Source: Tillus elongatus (Eukaryota > Arthropoda > Insecta > Coleoptera > Cleridae). From it: 64,000 nucleotides of DNA. Made by a program: the position numbers and the translations under genes. The notes under the pieces are model-generated. The model had not been told where the DNA came from. It did not search any database and saw only the letters and a list, made by a program, of their open reading frames with translations. Every line of letters starts with the position of its first letter. Position 1 is the stretch's first letter. Shown here one piece after another: positions 25,476-36,594 of the stretch. The stretch lies in contig OZ023265.1 of the NCBI GenBank assembly GCA_964006375.1, forward strand, positions 111,493,084-111,557,083, read 5' to 3'.

Positions 25476-26814
25476 TTTTTCGCAATAAATAGTTTTCATT
25501 TCTAAAACAGATAAATTTATATCGATGAATATTTAAAGTAGCAAGTGACTTAAATTGTTTTGTCAATAAGTTTTATGTTTTGATATTAAACATCCATCTG
25601 CTTTATCATTACAGTATCATCTGCTACAATAAACATTTTGATTGGTCACCGCTTGTGTGTTCCAAATTATATGTTTGTTTCCCTGCGGCAATGCAGACCG
25701 TGTTGTTGATGTTATCCGGTTTGACACGTAAATAACCTGTCATTTATTTAGGCATTGTATAAAGTTTATTGTTATATCATGTTCAATTTGCCAATAACCA
25801 AATACAGTGGAACAAATTTGGCCATTGTTTATGTAAACCACAGTGATGAGCTGGGGTTTAATTTCATTTTACTGATAAGGAAAAACGTTTGTGACATCAT
25901 TTCTGACCATTTTTTATTTTTGCTGTTAATCTCATAATTTTGGCAGCGTTTTTAGTCACTTAGTTGGAAATAATTAGACACAGAAGTATAAAGTAGTGAA
26001 ATATTTAATTTAGTTAAAACATATGGTGAATATCGAGTGTATAGTCTCTTTTAATTATTTCACGACCTATTTTTTTTATCACCGACGACAGTGATCAGTT
26101 TTACTTTACAATCGTGGAAACTCTATCGATGCCCTGCTGTCTGCAAGTGAGTTAAGGAACGTGTGATGTACCCAACCTCGTATGTTACACCTGACTTACG
26201 GCTTTTCGCTTTTTCTGAAGGGCCAATTTTTGAACCACTTCCCTTTTGCAATGTAGTTTGGGATCCTTAGCGTACCCGATTATGCTTGCAATAAGAGAAC
26301 AACAGATTCGCACCTCAATGGAAAAATGGCAAAAAATGTAGCCTTTTAATTTACTCAAAAAAAAGATCCAACCCCAGTAAATGATAATTAAACCATATGT
26401 TTGGCAAAAGTGAGTACAGAAGCACACGTCCTTAATACTATGTAAAAACGCTTCTAGCATTGTTCCTATTTATGACATTATCCATAATGTGACTTTAAAT
26501 GAAATTTTAGAGAAGCGTCAAAAGGTCTATCCCACTGTACATTGAACTTTTTAGGAGGCTAAGGAACAAGATAATAATAAAAGTCTCGAGGCAATAAATT
26601 TAAGGTGGTGGTGCATTTTCATAAAAAAGTTTCTCCACAAAACCAAGAATAAATTTAAAAAATCACAAAAATATATATTTATATCAATGTGTAAAGTTAT
26701 GGTGGCCGAAAAGCAAAAGTACATACCAGAAAATAAGCCTATTCATATTTACAATTCAAAAAATTTAAATAATACATAGGTTATTAAATCAGTTAAAAGT
26801 TAGATCCAACATCC
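25476..26814. other. No recognisable feature
   Basis: Open frames at 25755-25937 and 26185-26460 show no domain I recognise. No repeats noted apart from the direct repeat that begins at 26815. Confidence 0.4.
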
Positions 26815-26905
26815 AATCTTGGAGGATCTTTAGCAAGATTCTCTTATCAGATTAATGCTTGCTTTTATCTTGCAAAGTTTATAACGTAATAAACAAACGC
26901 TCGTA
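26815..26905 (+). repeat. Direct repeat, first copy
   Basis: CTTGGAGGATCTTTAGC and CTTTTATCTTGCAAAGTTTA recur about 630 bases downstream (27448-27537) in the same orientation, with similar spacing. Confidence 0.65.
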
Positions 26906-27249
26906 TATAAATTTTCTACGGTCCTATGTTATTTGTAACAAGTAAGGTATATTTGAAAAGCATTGTTTGCAAACATTTTGGTCAAATAAAGAAGAGTAAC
27001 ACTTAAAACATAAATCTAAGACCTTCTTAAAGACGTATCATTCAAATGTGTCACTCATAGACTGCATAAAATTTAAACTATGTGCTTAAGTGTCACTAGT
27101 TTTGAGGTTTAAAATCGTGACTGACGCTTTCAGGAGATATAGTATAAGGTAAAGTTTTCTGAAAGCAATGTCAACTCTCTTTGGCCCGTTGCTTCTGGTA
27201 CAAATGTTTAATCCATTTACAAAATGAAGGTACATACACAAACATTACA

Positions 27250-27252
<3 letters not shown>

Positions 27253-27318
<66 letters not shown>
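27253..27318. repeat. (TA)n microsatellite
   Basis: About 66 bases of TA, lying between the two direct repeats. Flanks do not match the main repeat family. Confidence 0.97.
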
Positions 27319-27321
<3 letters not shown>

Positions 27322-27447
27322 TCCTCTTATACTGTTTTACATAGTACGGGGCCTCATTCAAACTACAACAACCTATCCTACCCTTGTACAGCGCTCTAAA
27401 GAGTAGAGAGACTGATGAGTTAATTTCCTTTCATATTCTTTGACCTA

Positions 27448-27537
27448 CTGATTCTTGGAGGATCTTTATCGATATATTCTTATCAGACTATTGAGTGCTT
27501 TTATCTTGCAAACTTTATAACCTAATAAACAAAGGGG
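27448..27537 (+). repeat. Direct repeat, second copy
   Basis: Matches 26815-26905, for example CTTGGAGGATCTTTATC and CTTTTATCTTGCAAACTTTA. The pair could be terminal repeats of a small element or a divergent tandem unit. Confidence 0.65.
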
Positions 27538-28003
27538 TTGTACTAGCGTGCATTTTAGTCTATTAAAAAACGGGTTGTCCTAATATTAAAGGCTGTACTA
27601 GCTACATAAGAAAGCTTGTATAATATTATTTTCTGACTAAATTTATAATTCCTTTGTCAACAATATATAAATACATTTTTATAACATACCTTTTCATCTA
27701 TTTATTATAATGAAGTTTATTTTTGTTTCAGGTAAGCGAGACAGAGAAAGAGAAATCCTTATACACCAGGTAAACAAATTGGCCTTTGCTGAAAAGGACC
27801 ATGAAATAACAATCACCACAAACCTTGAAAAAACGTATTGGGTAATCTAAAAATATACAGCGTAATATTGGAAGCTAACGGACATGTAAAACAATAACAC
27901 ATAACATAACATGATAAACATTCTAAAAATGTCAATCTAAAATGTCAAAATTTGTTGTGATAAATTCAAATATGTAATCTAATAGTAATTGTTCGTTTAA
28001 TAA
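27538..28003. other. No recognisable feature
   Basis: AT-rich spacer up to the Tc1-like element. Confidence 0.4.
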
Positions 28004-28005
28004 TA

Positions 28006-29605
28006 CAGTGGGTTACCAAATTATTAGGAACATCTATTTAAAATTGAAAATTTGCTGGTTTAGTTCGGAAATTTATTCAAATTCATAGTTGTAAGTGATG
28101 TAATAAATTCTTTATTATTCTGTTTCACTCATTACACGAAAGCAACATAAACTTATTATTTTAATATACATTTTAATCACAAAACACAGGGCTTGATATT
28201 TTAGGGTGACAGTATTAGTATTTAGTGATATCACCCTTGGCTGCAATGACAGCTTACAAACGCTTTGCTTTCAATGCAGGCTCTCGCATTGTCTCTCAGT
28301 TTGGGATCGTGATGCCAAACTCTAATGAGGGTTTCTATGAGTTTCTGTTTATTTGTTATCTCAGATTTGGCAATCTCACGTTTGGGTAGTTCCCACAAGT
28401 TTTCCATTGGATTCATATCCGGGAAATTGCCCGGCCAGGGCAACTCTGACATTCTTCTCTTCTAGGAAAGTTGTTATACTCCTAGTACACGCTCGTACTG
28501 GTCCTGTGTCATGGTTCCTTTTGCGATGTAGTGACGGCCCATACCTCTAGCAGAGATCACAGACCATACCATAACGCTTACAGGATGTTTAACATGATTA
28601 TGCAGTCTGGATGGAATTTCTCTCCAGGGTGTCGCCTCACAAATGAGCTCTTGTTCATCAAAACTTGGAACATGGACTCATCGGAAAAGCACACCTGTAA
28701 GGTGTAGCAATATTAAACAGGGTCATAATAAAGAAACGATTCAGACATATCAAATAATGGAAGCCATACTTACACGACTCCAGTCCTCAACAGACCCATT
28801 TCTGTGCTCTTTAGCCCATTCCTAGCGCTTGATCTTCATTGCATGCGTAAGGCGTGGCTTTTGGCTGGGCGGCGACCAATAAGATTTTCCTTGGCCAATC
28901 GTCTTTGCACTGTTCTCCTTGAAATATTCATTCCACCTTGGTTAACATGTCTGGTAATCTGATCCACAGACATTTTTCTATTTTGTAGGCACACGTCCCT
29001 TATTTTACGATCACCGCGAGGGGTGCTTATCTTCTTTCTGCCACATTTCCCAATACGATTGGCTTCCAAGGGAAGGTTTTGATCAATTTTTGTCTTGATT
29101 CTGTTGACAACCGACTTAGAAATACCCGTGATTTTTGCTATCTCTTTCTGAGAATGAGAGGTATAGGTCAGTAATGTCCGAATTTCTCTCACTTTCATAG
29201 GAGATGTGTCCATTGACTTGCCCATTCTAAAAAAAATCAAAATCTGCTGAATAAAAAGGATTTTGGACCTCAAAAGCAGCCAATCTAACAAATAGCTAAT
29301 TAGCACTTACATTTTAATGATGCTGAACTCTCAAAAGCTCGTGAAATAAACACTGAAAAGTTGTAGAATCTGGTTTACACGAATCACCGTGTGCCAAAAT
29401 CAATGCCGCGTGTACAATAACCTCAAATTATTGACAAGATGAGCTTGCTTGCAGTGTAGCTAATTGAAAAACATAGTAGACTTACCAACAATAAACAAAC
29501 AAAATAACGAACTCAAGGAGGAACAACTATTTCTCTGACTAAATCCATCCAAACTTTGAAATATGAAGAAATTGCTACTGTCCATATTAATTTGGCAACC
29601 CCCTG
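28006..29605 (-). mobile_element. Tc1-like DNA transposon, 1.6 kb, with both ends
   Basis: The left end reads CAGTGGGTTACCAAATTATT and the right end, on the other strand, CAGGGGGTTGCCAAATTAAT. Both are flanked by TA (28004-28005 and 29606-29607), the Tc1/mariner target duplication. Length is typical. The transposase between them is defective. It lies just beside, and possibly inside, the 3' untranslated part of the R4/R2-like LINE that follows. Confidence 0.9.
28215..29225 (-). pseudogene. Tc1-type transposase with internal deletion
   Basis: A start at 29225 gives MGKSMDTSPMKVREIRTLLT, then a helix-turn-helix (SQKEIAKITGISKSVVNRIK), a basic GCGRKK hinge, and a second helix-turn-helix (QITRHVNQGGMNISRRTVQR). 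VCFSDESMFQVL holds the first catalytic Asp. After SVMVW, reached by a frame change, and DQYERVLGV the sequence passes to FLEEKNVRV and LPWPGNFPDMNPMENLW. About 50 residues, including the second catalytic Asp (usually QDxAPCH), are missing. The C-terminus AVIAAKGDITKY ends at TAA (28215-28217). It cannot be active but could be mobilised in trans because both ends remain. Confidence 0.9.
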
Positions 29606-29607
29606 TA

Positions 29608-29906
29608 CAAACTTTCATACAGAATGTACACAGAAGCTTAACGCATGTGCAGAATTGTTAGTGTAAAGAACAAATAAGGTTTGATAAAGTTGGACATTAA
29701 AATTACAAGTGACAGTTACAAGACTTTTTGATCTTTTTTTGGATATGTGTATAGGTACTCTAAATTGTGTTACTGCAAGCACAAGCCAAGGCTTTTCTGT
29801 ACAACATGTTGTCAAATCTTATGCAATATATGTTATAATTATGTTATTTTAGTCTCAGAGTAAGCTTAACATTTGGTTGCAGAAATAACGGGCCTGTTAG
29901 CAAACC
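29608..29906 (-). other. Probable 3' untranslated part of the R4/R2-like LINE
   Basis: Lies between the end of the LINE coding relic and the Tc1-like right end. No feature of its own is recognised. Confidence 0.4.
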
Positions 29907-31064
29907 TTACTCTATTTCCTGTGTTGGCATATTTAAGACCGTTCTTACGATGCGACAGGTTCCCAGGATAACATACTTCTGCATTTTTGGAATAAGCGTT
30001 GTACGATCCAGTTGCAATTTTACTATTAATTGTGATAGATTTTTGTTGACCAGACCTGTTGCTGTTATGACTACGGGAATGATTTGCACTGATTTTAATT
30101 TATACATTTCTTTATATTATATTGATAGTGGGATATATTTTTTAACCTTTTCTTCCTCTGCTCTGTTTTTGTTGTGATCATTGGGATGCGTGATATTTAT
30201 GAAGATTGCTGTCTTGTCTTGTATATTGTGTAGCACAAGGTCTGGGTTATTTGCAGTAATTGTTTTATCTGTATAAATTGGGAGGTCGTAATATAGTTAA
30301 TATGTGTTTCCTTTTATAACACTGGTCTTGCTTTATAGTCATAGTAAGGTACCATTTTATTTTCGGAAAGAAGATTGTATTTCTGAGCTAGAACTTGGTG
30401 TAGAATATTAGCTGTAAGATTCTTTCTATAAATGTATTCTGTATCTGCCAGATTTGGGCAGCCTGATATACGATGATGTATTTTTTCTGATTCTTTTTGA
30501 CATCTTCTGCACCGGACGATCACGTCTATCTTTGCAACATATTTTTTATAGGTGTTTATTGCTGTTACTTGGTCTTGAATAGCCTGTATGAAGCGCTCAG
30601 TTTATCCAAAAATAGACCCATCCCTTGGTCAGCATAGTGACGCATCCTTGTCGGCATTATCCAGAGATCTTCCATGGAGTGCTTATGATCGCCGCCCTGC
30701 AACTCTGTCTTTAATCGATGTGGTGTTTGGTATGATTTAGCTCTTGATAAGTTGAGTGGTGTCTACGATAGGTTGCTTTTTACCATAGCATTGTGTAATC
30801 GAGACTGTTGCGCTTTCTCGATAAAGTATGCTTTTAGCACAGCCACCTGCTTGTTGCATGGGTTCTTTATATCTAATAACCATCGTCCTCCTTCTTTGCG
30901 TGGTGAATATAGGCGTTCTGTTGCCGTTTTAGCATGATGCATCCTGTATTTAGTGATGGTTTTGTAGGACTAGTCTGTTTATGTCGTAAATATCTGTTTG
31001 TGACTAATTCAGTATTCCGAACGAATACGCTAAAGCTGGGATAGAGCAGGTGTTGATTGCCTTT
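29907..31064 (-). pseudogene. R4/R2-like LINE: C-terminal part with Cys-His and endonuclease region
   Basis: Begins LIKAINTCSIPALAYSFGIL, a stop replacing Trp, then SQTDIYDINRLVLQ. Next, VRCRRCQKESEKIHHRISGC shows the C-x2-C-x7-H-x4-C finger that precedes the restriction-like endonuclease in R2/R4-type elements. RPPNLYR/PILTDKTITANNPD matches the endonuclease catalytic region, with the PD motif visible only across frame changes. It ends VQIIPVVITATGLVNKNLSQ and CRIVRTVLNMPTQEIE before a stop at about 29907. Stops and frameshifts make it inactive. Confidence 0.75.
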
Positions 31065-31191
31065 ATTAGTGAATTTTTATTTAAAAAAATTCACTAATAG
31101 AGAGGTATCGATGGTAAGACTTTGCAAAAATTTTTTCAAATGAGCGCGAACTATGACCCCTAGAACCCATATCCGGGGTCAGTTTCAATTT

Positions 31192-31280
<89 letters not shown>

Positions 31281-31745
31281 ATCCGACCGATAACTCAAAA
31301 AAAAAATTAACCTATTTTGATAAAACTCCGCAAGTGCCTTTATTTTATTAATGGCTTGGATGAGTTCGTTATCCAGGAAAATCCGACAAGGTTTTCCGGG
31401 AAAATTTTGGGTTTTATTTCGAAAAAAAATTGTTTCTCCGAAAATTACATAGTCATTTTACTGAAATTTAATGGATATATTGCCTTGAGAAAGACTTTCC
31501 CGCACACTAAAATTAAACTTTCTAAGCTTATAAAAATTGAGTTATTCAATTTTTTAATTTTTTTTTAGAAAAAAATTTTTTCTCCGAAAATTACAAAGTT
31601 ATTTTAATGAAATTTGGTGAATGCGTTGCCTTAGGAAAGACCTTACTATATGTTAAAATTGAAAGTTTATAGGAAATTGAGTTATTAAAATTTGAAGCAT
31701 TTAATAAAAATTCACTACCATAACGCACTTGCTGCGTTCCGAACT
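31065..31745 (-). mobile_element. (TA)n-bearing repeat, short full-length copy
   Basis: About 680 bases with both termini. On the minus strand it starts TTCGGAACGCAGCAAGTGCG at 31743 and ends in the hairpin AGTGAATTTTTTT...TAAAAATTCACT near 31066-31097. The subterminal AGTGAATTTTTATT near one end is the exact complement of AATAAAAATTCACT at the other. The (TA)n lies at 31199-31282. The surrounding LINE reading frame fixes the insertion point to within a few bases and shows no obvious target duplication. Confidence 0.85.
31199..31282. repeat. (TA)n microsatellite with one interruption
   Basis: About 84 bases of TA with a single TT step near 31270. Confidence 0.97.
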
Positions 31746-32044
31746 TTTTTGTTTTTGGATCCGTTCTCAGGATTTTGTGCAGGCAGCTTTTAAATCTTAC
31801 TTTGACTTGTTCCTTTAAGTCTTTATTATGTTTTGTAAGGATTTGACTGTAACCAAGGTATTTATTGGTATCTTCGATGTTACTTGCTGGGAAATTAAAG
31901 CTGTTAGGTATTAATGGTATGGTCTCTGTTTCCTGTACTTTTCCAAGAATAATGTTCAAGCACGCACACTTGTCCACACCAAAATTCATTTGCATGTCTT
32001 TGCTTAACTGTGATGTACTAGTAAGCGGCGTCGTTAGCTCGTTG
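31746..32044 (-). pseudogene. R4/R2-like LINE: middle part of the reverse transcriptase
   Basis: On the minus strand reads YYNELTTPLTSTSQLSKDMQ, then MNFGVDKCACLNI, IEDTNKYLGY and KSCLHKILRTDPKTKK. The MxFGxDKCA and KYLGY blocks follow the catalytic YxDD box in R2/R4-type reverse transcriptases. The upstream block ends at LKLYVS (34085) and the downstream block starts LIKAINT (31062), so this piece joins them when the two insertions are removed. Confidence 0.8.
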
Positions 32045-32162
32045 TAGTAAATTTTCTTAAAAAAAATCACAAATGATCGCGATTTTTGAATTTTGAAAAA
32101 ATTTCTTCAAATGAGCGCTATTTGGAAGTCCTGTAACCTAAATCGGAGGTCGGTTTCAGACT

Positions 32163-32309
<147 letters not shown>

Positions 32310-33446
32310 TTGGTGAGTACCTTCCTTTCGCAAGTGGCTTGGATGAGTTCGTTAGCCAGGAAAATCGGACTAGTTTTTCCCGGAAAATGTTGCGTTTTCT
32401 TTCAGAGAATTTGTATGTCTCCGGAAATAACAAAGTTAGCGCAACCATATTGGGTGCGTGGGTTCATATTATAAAAAGAAAATCATGCACCAAAATTTTA
32501 ATTTCTGCGTTAAAACAAAAAAAAAGTTATAAGCTTTCAAGTTTTTATTTTAAAACGTCAAAAAAGTCACGATTCAAAACGTCAAAATTGACATGTTCTA
32601 GATAGAGAACCTACATGAACGGCTATGCAGCATAAATGTCGTAAGAAGTTAAAAAGCCTTAAGGCTGAAACTTAAGTTTTAGCTACAATCTTCATCAGCA
32701 TTGGTCCGATGGTTAATGCATAAAGGGGTTCCTCTAAGCATGTTTCTGATTTTTTTTTCAAAAAACGAACAATACGCTAATCTGCTAATTTACTTGTAAA
32801 TGTTATTAATATTCAAAAAAATGGAAACAACGCTCGTGCCTCAAATAAAGTTCTATTCGTCATTTTAACTTTAAATGAAATTTCCTTCTCCCGTTTCGCA
32901 TCCGTTCAACACACTGGGCATAGAAAATATAGGAATTTACTTGAAATTGTCATTTATAATTGAAGAAAAATAAAACTTGTTCTAGGTGTGCCACAAAAAA
33001 TTCACACAAAATAGAATAATTTCTAGATTCTAAAACCTACTGTGACGCTATAATGAAACGTTAAATTAGACGAAAACCATTTTAGGTTAAGGGATCGAAA
33101 AATGTTTAAACAGTAAAATAAGCTTTCAAAAAAAATGCTTCTTATAAGGCGTAATACAATAGTGCATAATAGTCCACGGCAACAGTATATGTGATATTCA
33201 ACTGACAAATTATTTTGATAAATGTCAGATCTACTTGACATGTAAATAAGTATTTTGTTTTCTGACATTTGTAATACAAATGTAGGCATGCTCTTCTTAC
33301 ATTTATAGTTATTTTTGGCCATCACAATTTTATTCATAGAGTTGGATACAATTTAAGTGGCCTTTGAATTTGCAAAGATTTCTTCAAATGAGCGCGAACT
33401 AGGCCCCATAGAACCCATATCCGGGTTAGTTTCAATTTTTATCTGT

Positions 33447-33450
<4 letters not shown>

Positions 33451-33533
<83 letters not shown>
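33451..33533. repeat. (TA)n microsatellite
   Basis: About 83 bases of TA. The corresponding position in copy A (near 1421-1432) has only TATATAT. Confidence 0.97.
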
Positions 33534-33537
<4 letters not shown>

Positions 33538-33772
33538 GACGCATTTCTAGGGTAAAGCTCAATATATCCATTATTATACAAGATATTAGAACCATTTTTA
33601 TATGTTAATTATACGATGTCTGGAGCTGCATTTTATAAAATTATTTTTACAATCGCAGGTGGCCCAAGTCGCTGGTGATGCAATTTTTTTCCTAATCGAA
33701 CACGCCTTATATTATTGCAATTTTTGCATTTTCCATCGAAAGATAATCCATGTTTGTAAGAAAATAAATGCA

Positions 33773-34073
33773 GTACTCAGCAAGTGCGTTATGGTAGCGA
33801 TTTTTCGTAAAATGTTTCTTTCGATAGCTTAATTTACTATTACCCTGAGGTTCGTTGGGCAAGAAACCAGTTTTTTGGGCACATTTTAAGTTTATTTTTG
33901 AAATATTTTTGTATATTGTCAAACAATAAAGTTAGTCTGATGAAATATGGTACATTGTTTCTCCTATATAGGTTATACTGGTAACCAATTGATGCAAGTT
34001 TTCTAAAAAAAATATTTCCTATTAAAAACGTTTTTAGGAAAATTCTACCATAACGCCCTTGTTGCGTCCAGAC
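33773..34073. repeat. Inverted-repeat-bounded module, copy B
   Basis: The left end GCAAGTGCGTTATGGTAGCG (33780) and the right end CTACCATAACGCCCTTGTTG are inverted copies. The interior matches 956-1180 and 51268-51571. The first bases of the left end are altered (TACTCAGC instead of GGACGCAGC). Confidence 0.7.
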
Positions 34074-34076
34074 TTT

Positions 34077-35130
34077 TTATTACTAACATAAAGTTTAAGG
34101 TCATTCACATGCAAGTCATGAATAATCGTATATGGTGTTTGCTTCTCTGACATACCCTTAAGCCAGCGTTGGTTAGCACGTCGGATAAAGGATTCCGAGC
34201 CATGAAAAACCACAGCGGACTAAATGTATCTCCCTGAAACATATCCCGCCTGACCGGAAGTTGATCGGTTCGAATAGTACGTTGGTTCATTGTTAGAACT
34301 ATTTATGTACGCCATTATGACATCAGCGTCTTTAATAAACATATTAGTTATAAGTGTATTTTATAAATCTCAAGCACTTTTTGAAGCCATTGATGTGGTA
34401 CTGAGTCGTAGGCTTTTTGGTAATCCATTCATGCTACTGATAGATTTCTTTTTGCTTTCTTAGCTTGTTCCGTAATGACTGTGTCGATGGTAAATTGTTC
34501 TTTGCAGCCTCTAGAATTCCCACGACAACCATTCTGTTCTTCTAGGGTTATTATGTGCTGTGTTATGTGGTGACTAATTTTGTTGGCTATTAAAGATGAT
34601 ATAATTTTGTATAAGGTGCTTAAACAGGTTATGGACCTGTAATTTTTTGGGTCGCGTGTGTCTGTGTTTTTTGGCTTTAACTAGGTGGTAGGTTACGTCA
34701 AAAGGAGAGGACACTTATCTGGGTTGTCGATTATTTTGTTCAACATTTGAGCTAGAGGTGCATGTAGCAGTGTGAAATATTTCCATCAAAAATTATGGAC
34801 AACGTCATGTCCAGCTGCTTTCCCTTTGTGCAGTTTCTTGGTTGTACTTTGGACGCCTTTGGCTGTTACGTTTGATTCGTTCATTACGATGTTATATTTA
34901 TTCGACACTTCTTCTATATATGTAGCTCGGTTCTTATGCTGAGTTGGTGTTGACCATAATGCTCGCCAAAATAAATCATCCAGGTTTGGCGGTTTTCCTT
35001 TTATTTGTTCTCCGGTAAGGTTACTATAGAATAGTTTGTGGTTTAATGTAATTTTCTTGTTGTCTGCCTTTCTTTTATTAGATGTATTATAGTGACGTAG
35101 CCTTTTTCCCAGGGCAGAATTTTTTTACTT
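34077..35130 (-). pseudogene. R4/R2-like LINE: N-terminal part of the reverse transcriptase
   Basis: Minus strand. Early blocks read LGKRLRHYN and LTGEQIKGKPPNLDDLFWRA, then HKGKAAGHDV, DPKNYRSITCLSTLYKIISS, EEQNGCRGNSRGCKEQFTID, a motif A of MDYQKAYDSVPHQWLQKVLE preceded by a stop in place of Trp, and motif B FQGDTFSPLWF. The catalytic box expected as YVDD or YMDD reads HVND. The reverse transcriptase is therefore dead from point mutation as well as from the insertions. The PxxxYRPI, AFD-like and QGDxLSPLWF blocks are standard for R2/R4-type LINEs. Confidence 0.8.
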
Positions 35131-35139
35131 TAAAATATC

Positions 35140-35712
35140 GACATATACGACGAGGATTCACGACACATATTCACGAGTTGCAACAAGATCCTGATCTACA
35201 AGACATTTTTAAAACTAATCTGGACCTACGGAATCTAGTTTTGGGAAGGCGCTAAACCAACAAATAACCGAATTATACAAAGACAGCAATACAAAATACT
35301 TCGCTCAATTATAAATGCTCCATGGTACGTTTCAAACCTTACCTTACATTAAGATCTCAAAATCTTATTCGTTCATGAATAAATTCGATGATACGCGCAA
35401 AATTATCACGCAAAGTTGCCTGGTCACGAGAATCCCCTCATAGAACAACTCTCTAAATACCTTTTCTACGAGAAACGCATAATAAGAATCTGGCCAAGAG
35501 ACCAACTAAATTAACACATCAGTGTTATCCAGGAGGGAATGCTGACACTCGGAGGCTTCTACTCACACGCTTTGCATTATTTATTATTTATATATGAATA
35601 CATTTTTTAGTTATTTTTAATTATTTTTATTTTTACAAGTAGAACATACGTTACATTACTTAATACTCCCGGTAGAGTAGATTGTAAAATTTAATAAAAA
35701 ACAAAAAACAAA
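35140..35712 (+). pseudogene. Jockey-like LINE, 3' tail
   Basis: Plus-strand reading gives LIYKTFLKLIWTYGI, a stop, FWEGAKPTNNRIIQRQQYKI, LRSIINAPWYVSNLTLH and further stops, ending near IWPRDQLN. The WTYGIQLWG and APWYVSN blocks are typical of the C-terminus of jockey-clade reverse transcriptases. An A-rich tail (AATAAAAAACAAAAAACAAA, about 35693-35712) closes the element. It is heavily 5'-truncated. Confidence 0.75.
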
Positions 35713-35738
35713 TGTCCGCGGAAACCTTTGCAAACAAA

Positions 35739-35744
<6 letters not shown>

Positions 35745-35826
<82 letters not shown>
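35745..35826. repeat. (TA)n microsatellite
   Basis: About 82 bases of TA shortly downstream of the jockey-like A-rich tail. Confidence 0.97.
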
Positions 35827-35827
<1 letters not shown>

Positions 35828-36134
35828 TTTACTTTATACTTATACTTTATTGGCTGAAATTACACAATACGTCTATACAGTAAGTCCATTTTGACTTGTG
35901 TTGTATATAGTGACATAATTTAAACAGTTTATTCCAAAATACTTGACACTGCATTATCCAAATATGACACTTCGATAATTGACAACCCATTTTAAATAAA
36001 GTTTCATACCATTTTTTCTTCCATCTTACATTTCCAATCACTGCCCTCATTTATTACTAATCTTTACACATTCATCATTACTTTCCCATCATCATTCTTC
36101 ATTTACTTTCCATGTGCATACCAAATTTACGTTC
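35827..36134. other. No recognisable feature
   Basis: AT-rich spacer between a (TA)n array and a repeat terminus. Confidence 0.4.
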
Positions 36135-36235
36135 ATACGGGTTCTAGATCGCGCTCATTTAAATATATTTTATTTTATTTAGAAAAAAAGCGGTGTCTCC
36201 ATTAATGAAATTTGTCTACAAAAATTTACTAACGA
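36135..36235. repeat. Hairpin-end fragment of the (TA)n-bearing repeat
   Basis: Shows GGGTTCTAGATCGCGCTCAT, AAGCGGTGTCTCCATTAATG and a decayed terminal hairpin ending AAAATTTACTAACG. Confidence 0.6.
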
Positions 36236-36310
36236 ATATATGAGACACATTTTAGATAGATCTAATAGTGGTTGCAATAAATGGACATTGAACATGGTGA
36301 AGATCCATCT

Positions 36311-36355
36311 ATCTCTCCCTATCTCTCTCTCTCTCTCTCTCTCGCTCTCTCTCTT
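36311..36355. repeat. (CT)n microsatellite
   Basis: About 45 bases of mainly TCTC with a few interruptions. Confidence 0.95.
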
Positions 36356-36460
36356 GAAAACGGGTTTGACAAATCTTAATATCGATAAGGCGAACTTGCC
36401 TCTGCGGTTGGCAACTGCCCGCTACTGCAAAACTTAATATACATAATTAAAATATACACA

Positions 36461-36594
36461 CAAATGATTCTATAGCCACTAACCCCGACTACAGAATTAC
36501 ACTTTACCAGGTAGAACTGTTTGCGTACCTTGGAGGTATTATTACGGAGGATGGTAAATGTAGGAAACATTTGAGAAAAAGAATGGCGATGTCG
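36461..36594 (+). pseudogene. LINE reverse transcriptase fragment
   Basis: One open frame reads QVELFAYLGGIITEDGKCRK followed by HLRKRMAMS. The F-x-YLG-x-x-I-x-x-DG block followed by basic R-x-x-x-A lies after the catalytic box in many endonuclease-bearing LINE reverse transcriptases. Only about 45 codons survive, so the clade is unknown. Confidence 0.65.

Noticed and set aside
26815..27537. An LTR retrotransposon
   Set aside because: The direct repeats are short and diverged, and no gag-pol sequence, primer-binding site or polypurine tract is visible.
30314..31064. A complete Cys-His protein gene
   Set aside because: The finger belongs to the C-terminal part of the broken R4/R2-like LINE, not to an independent gene.
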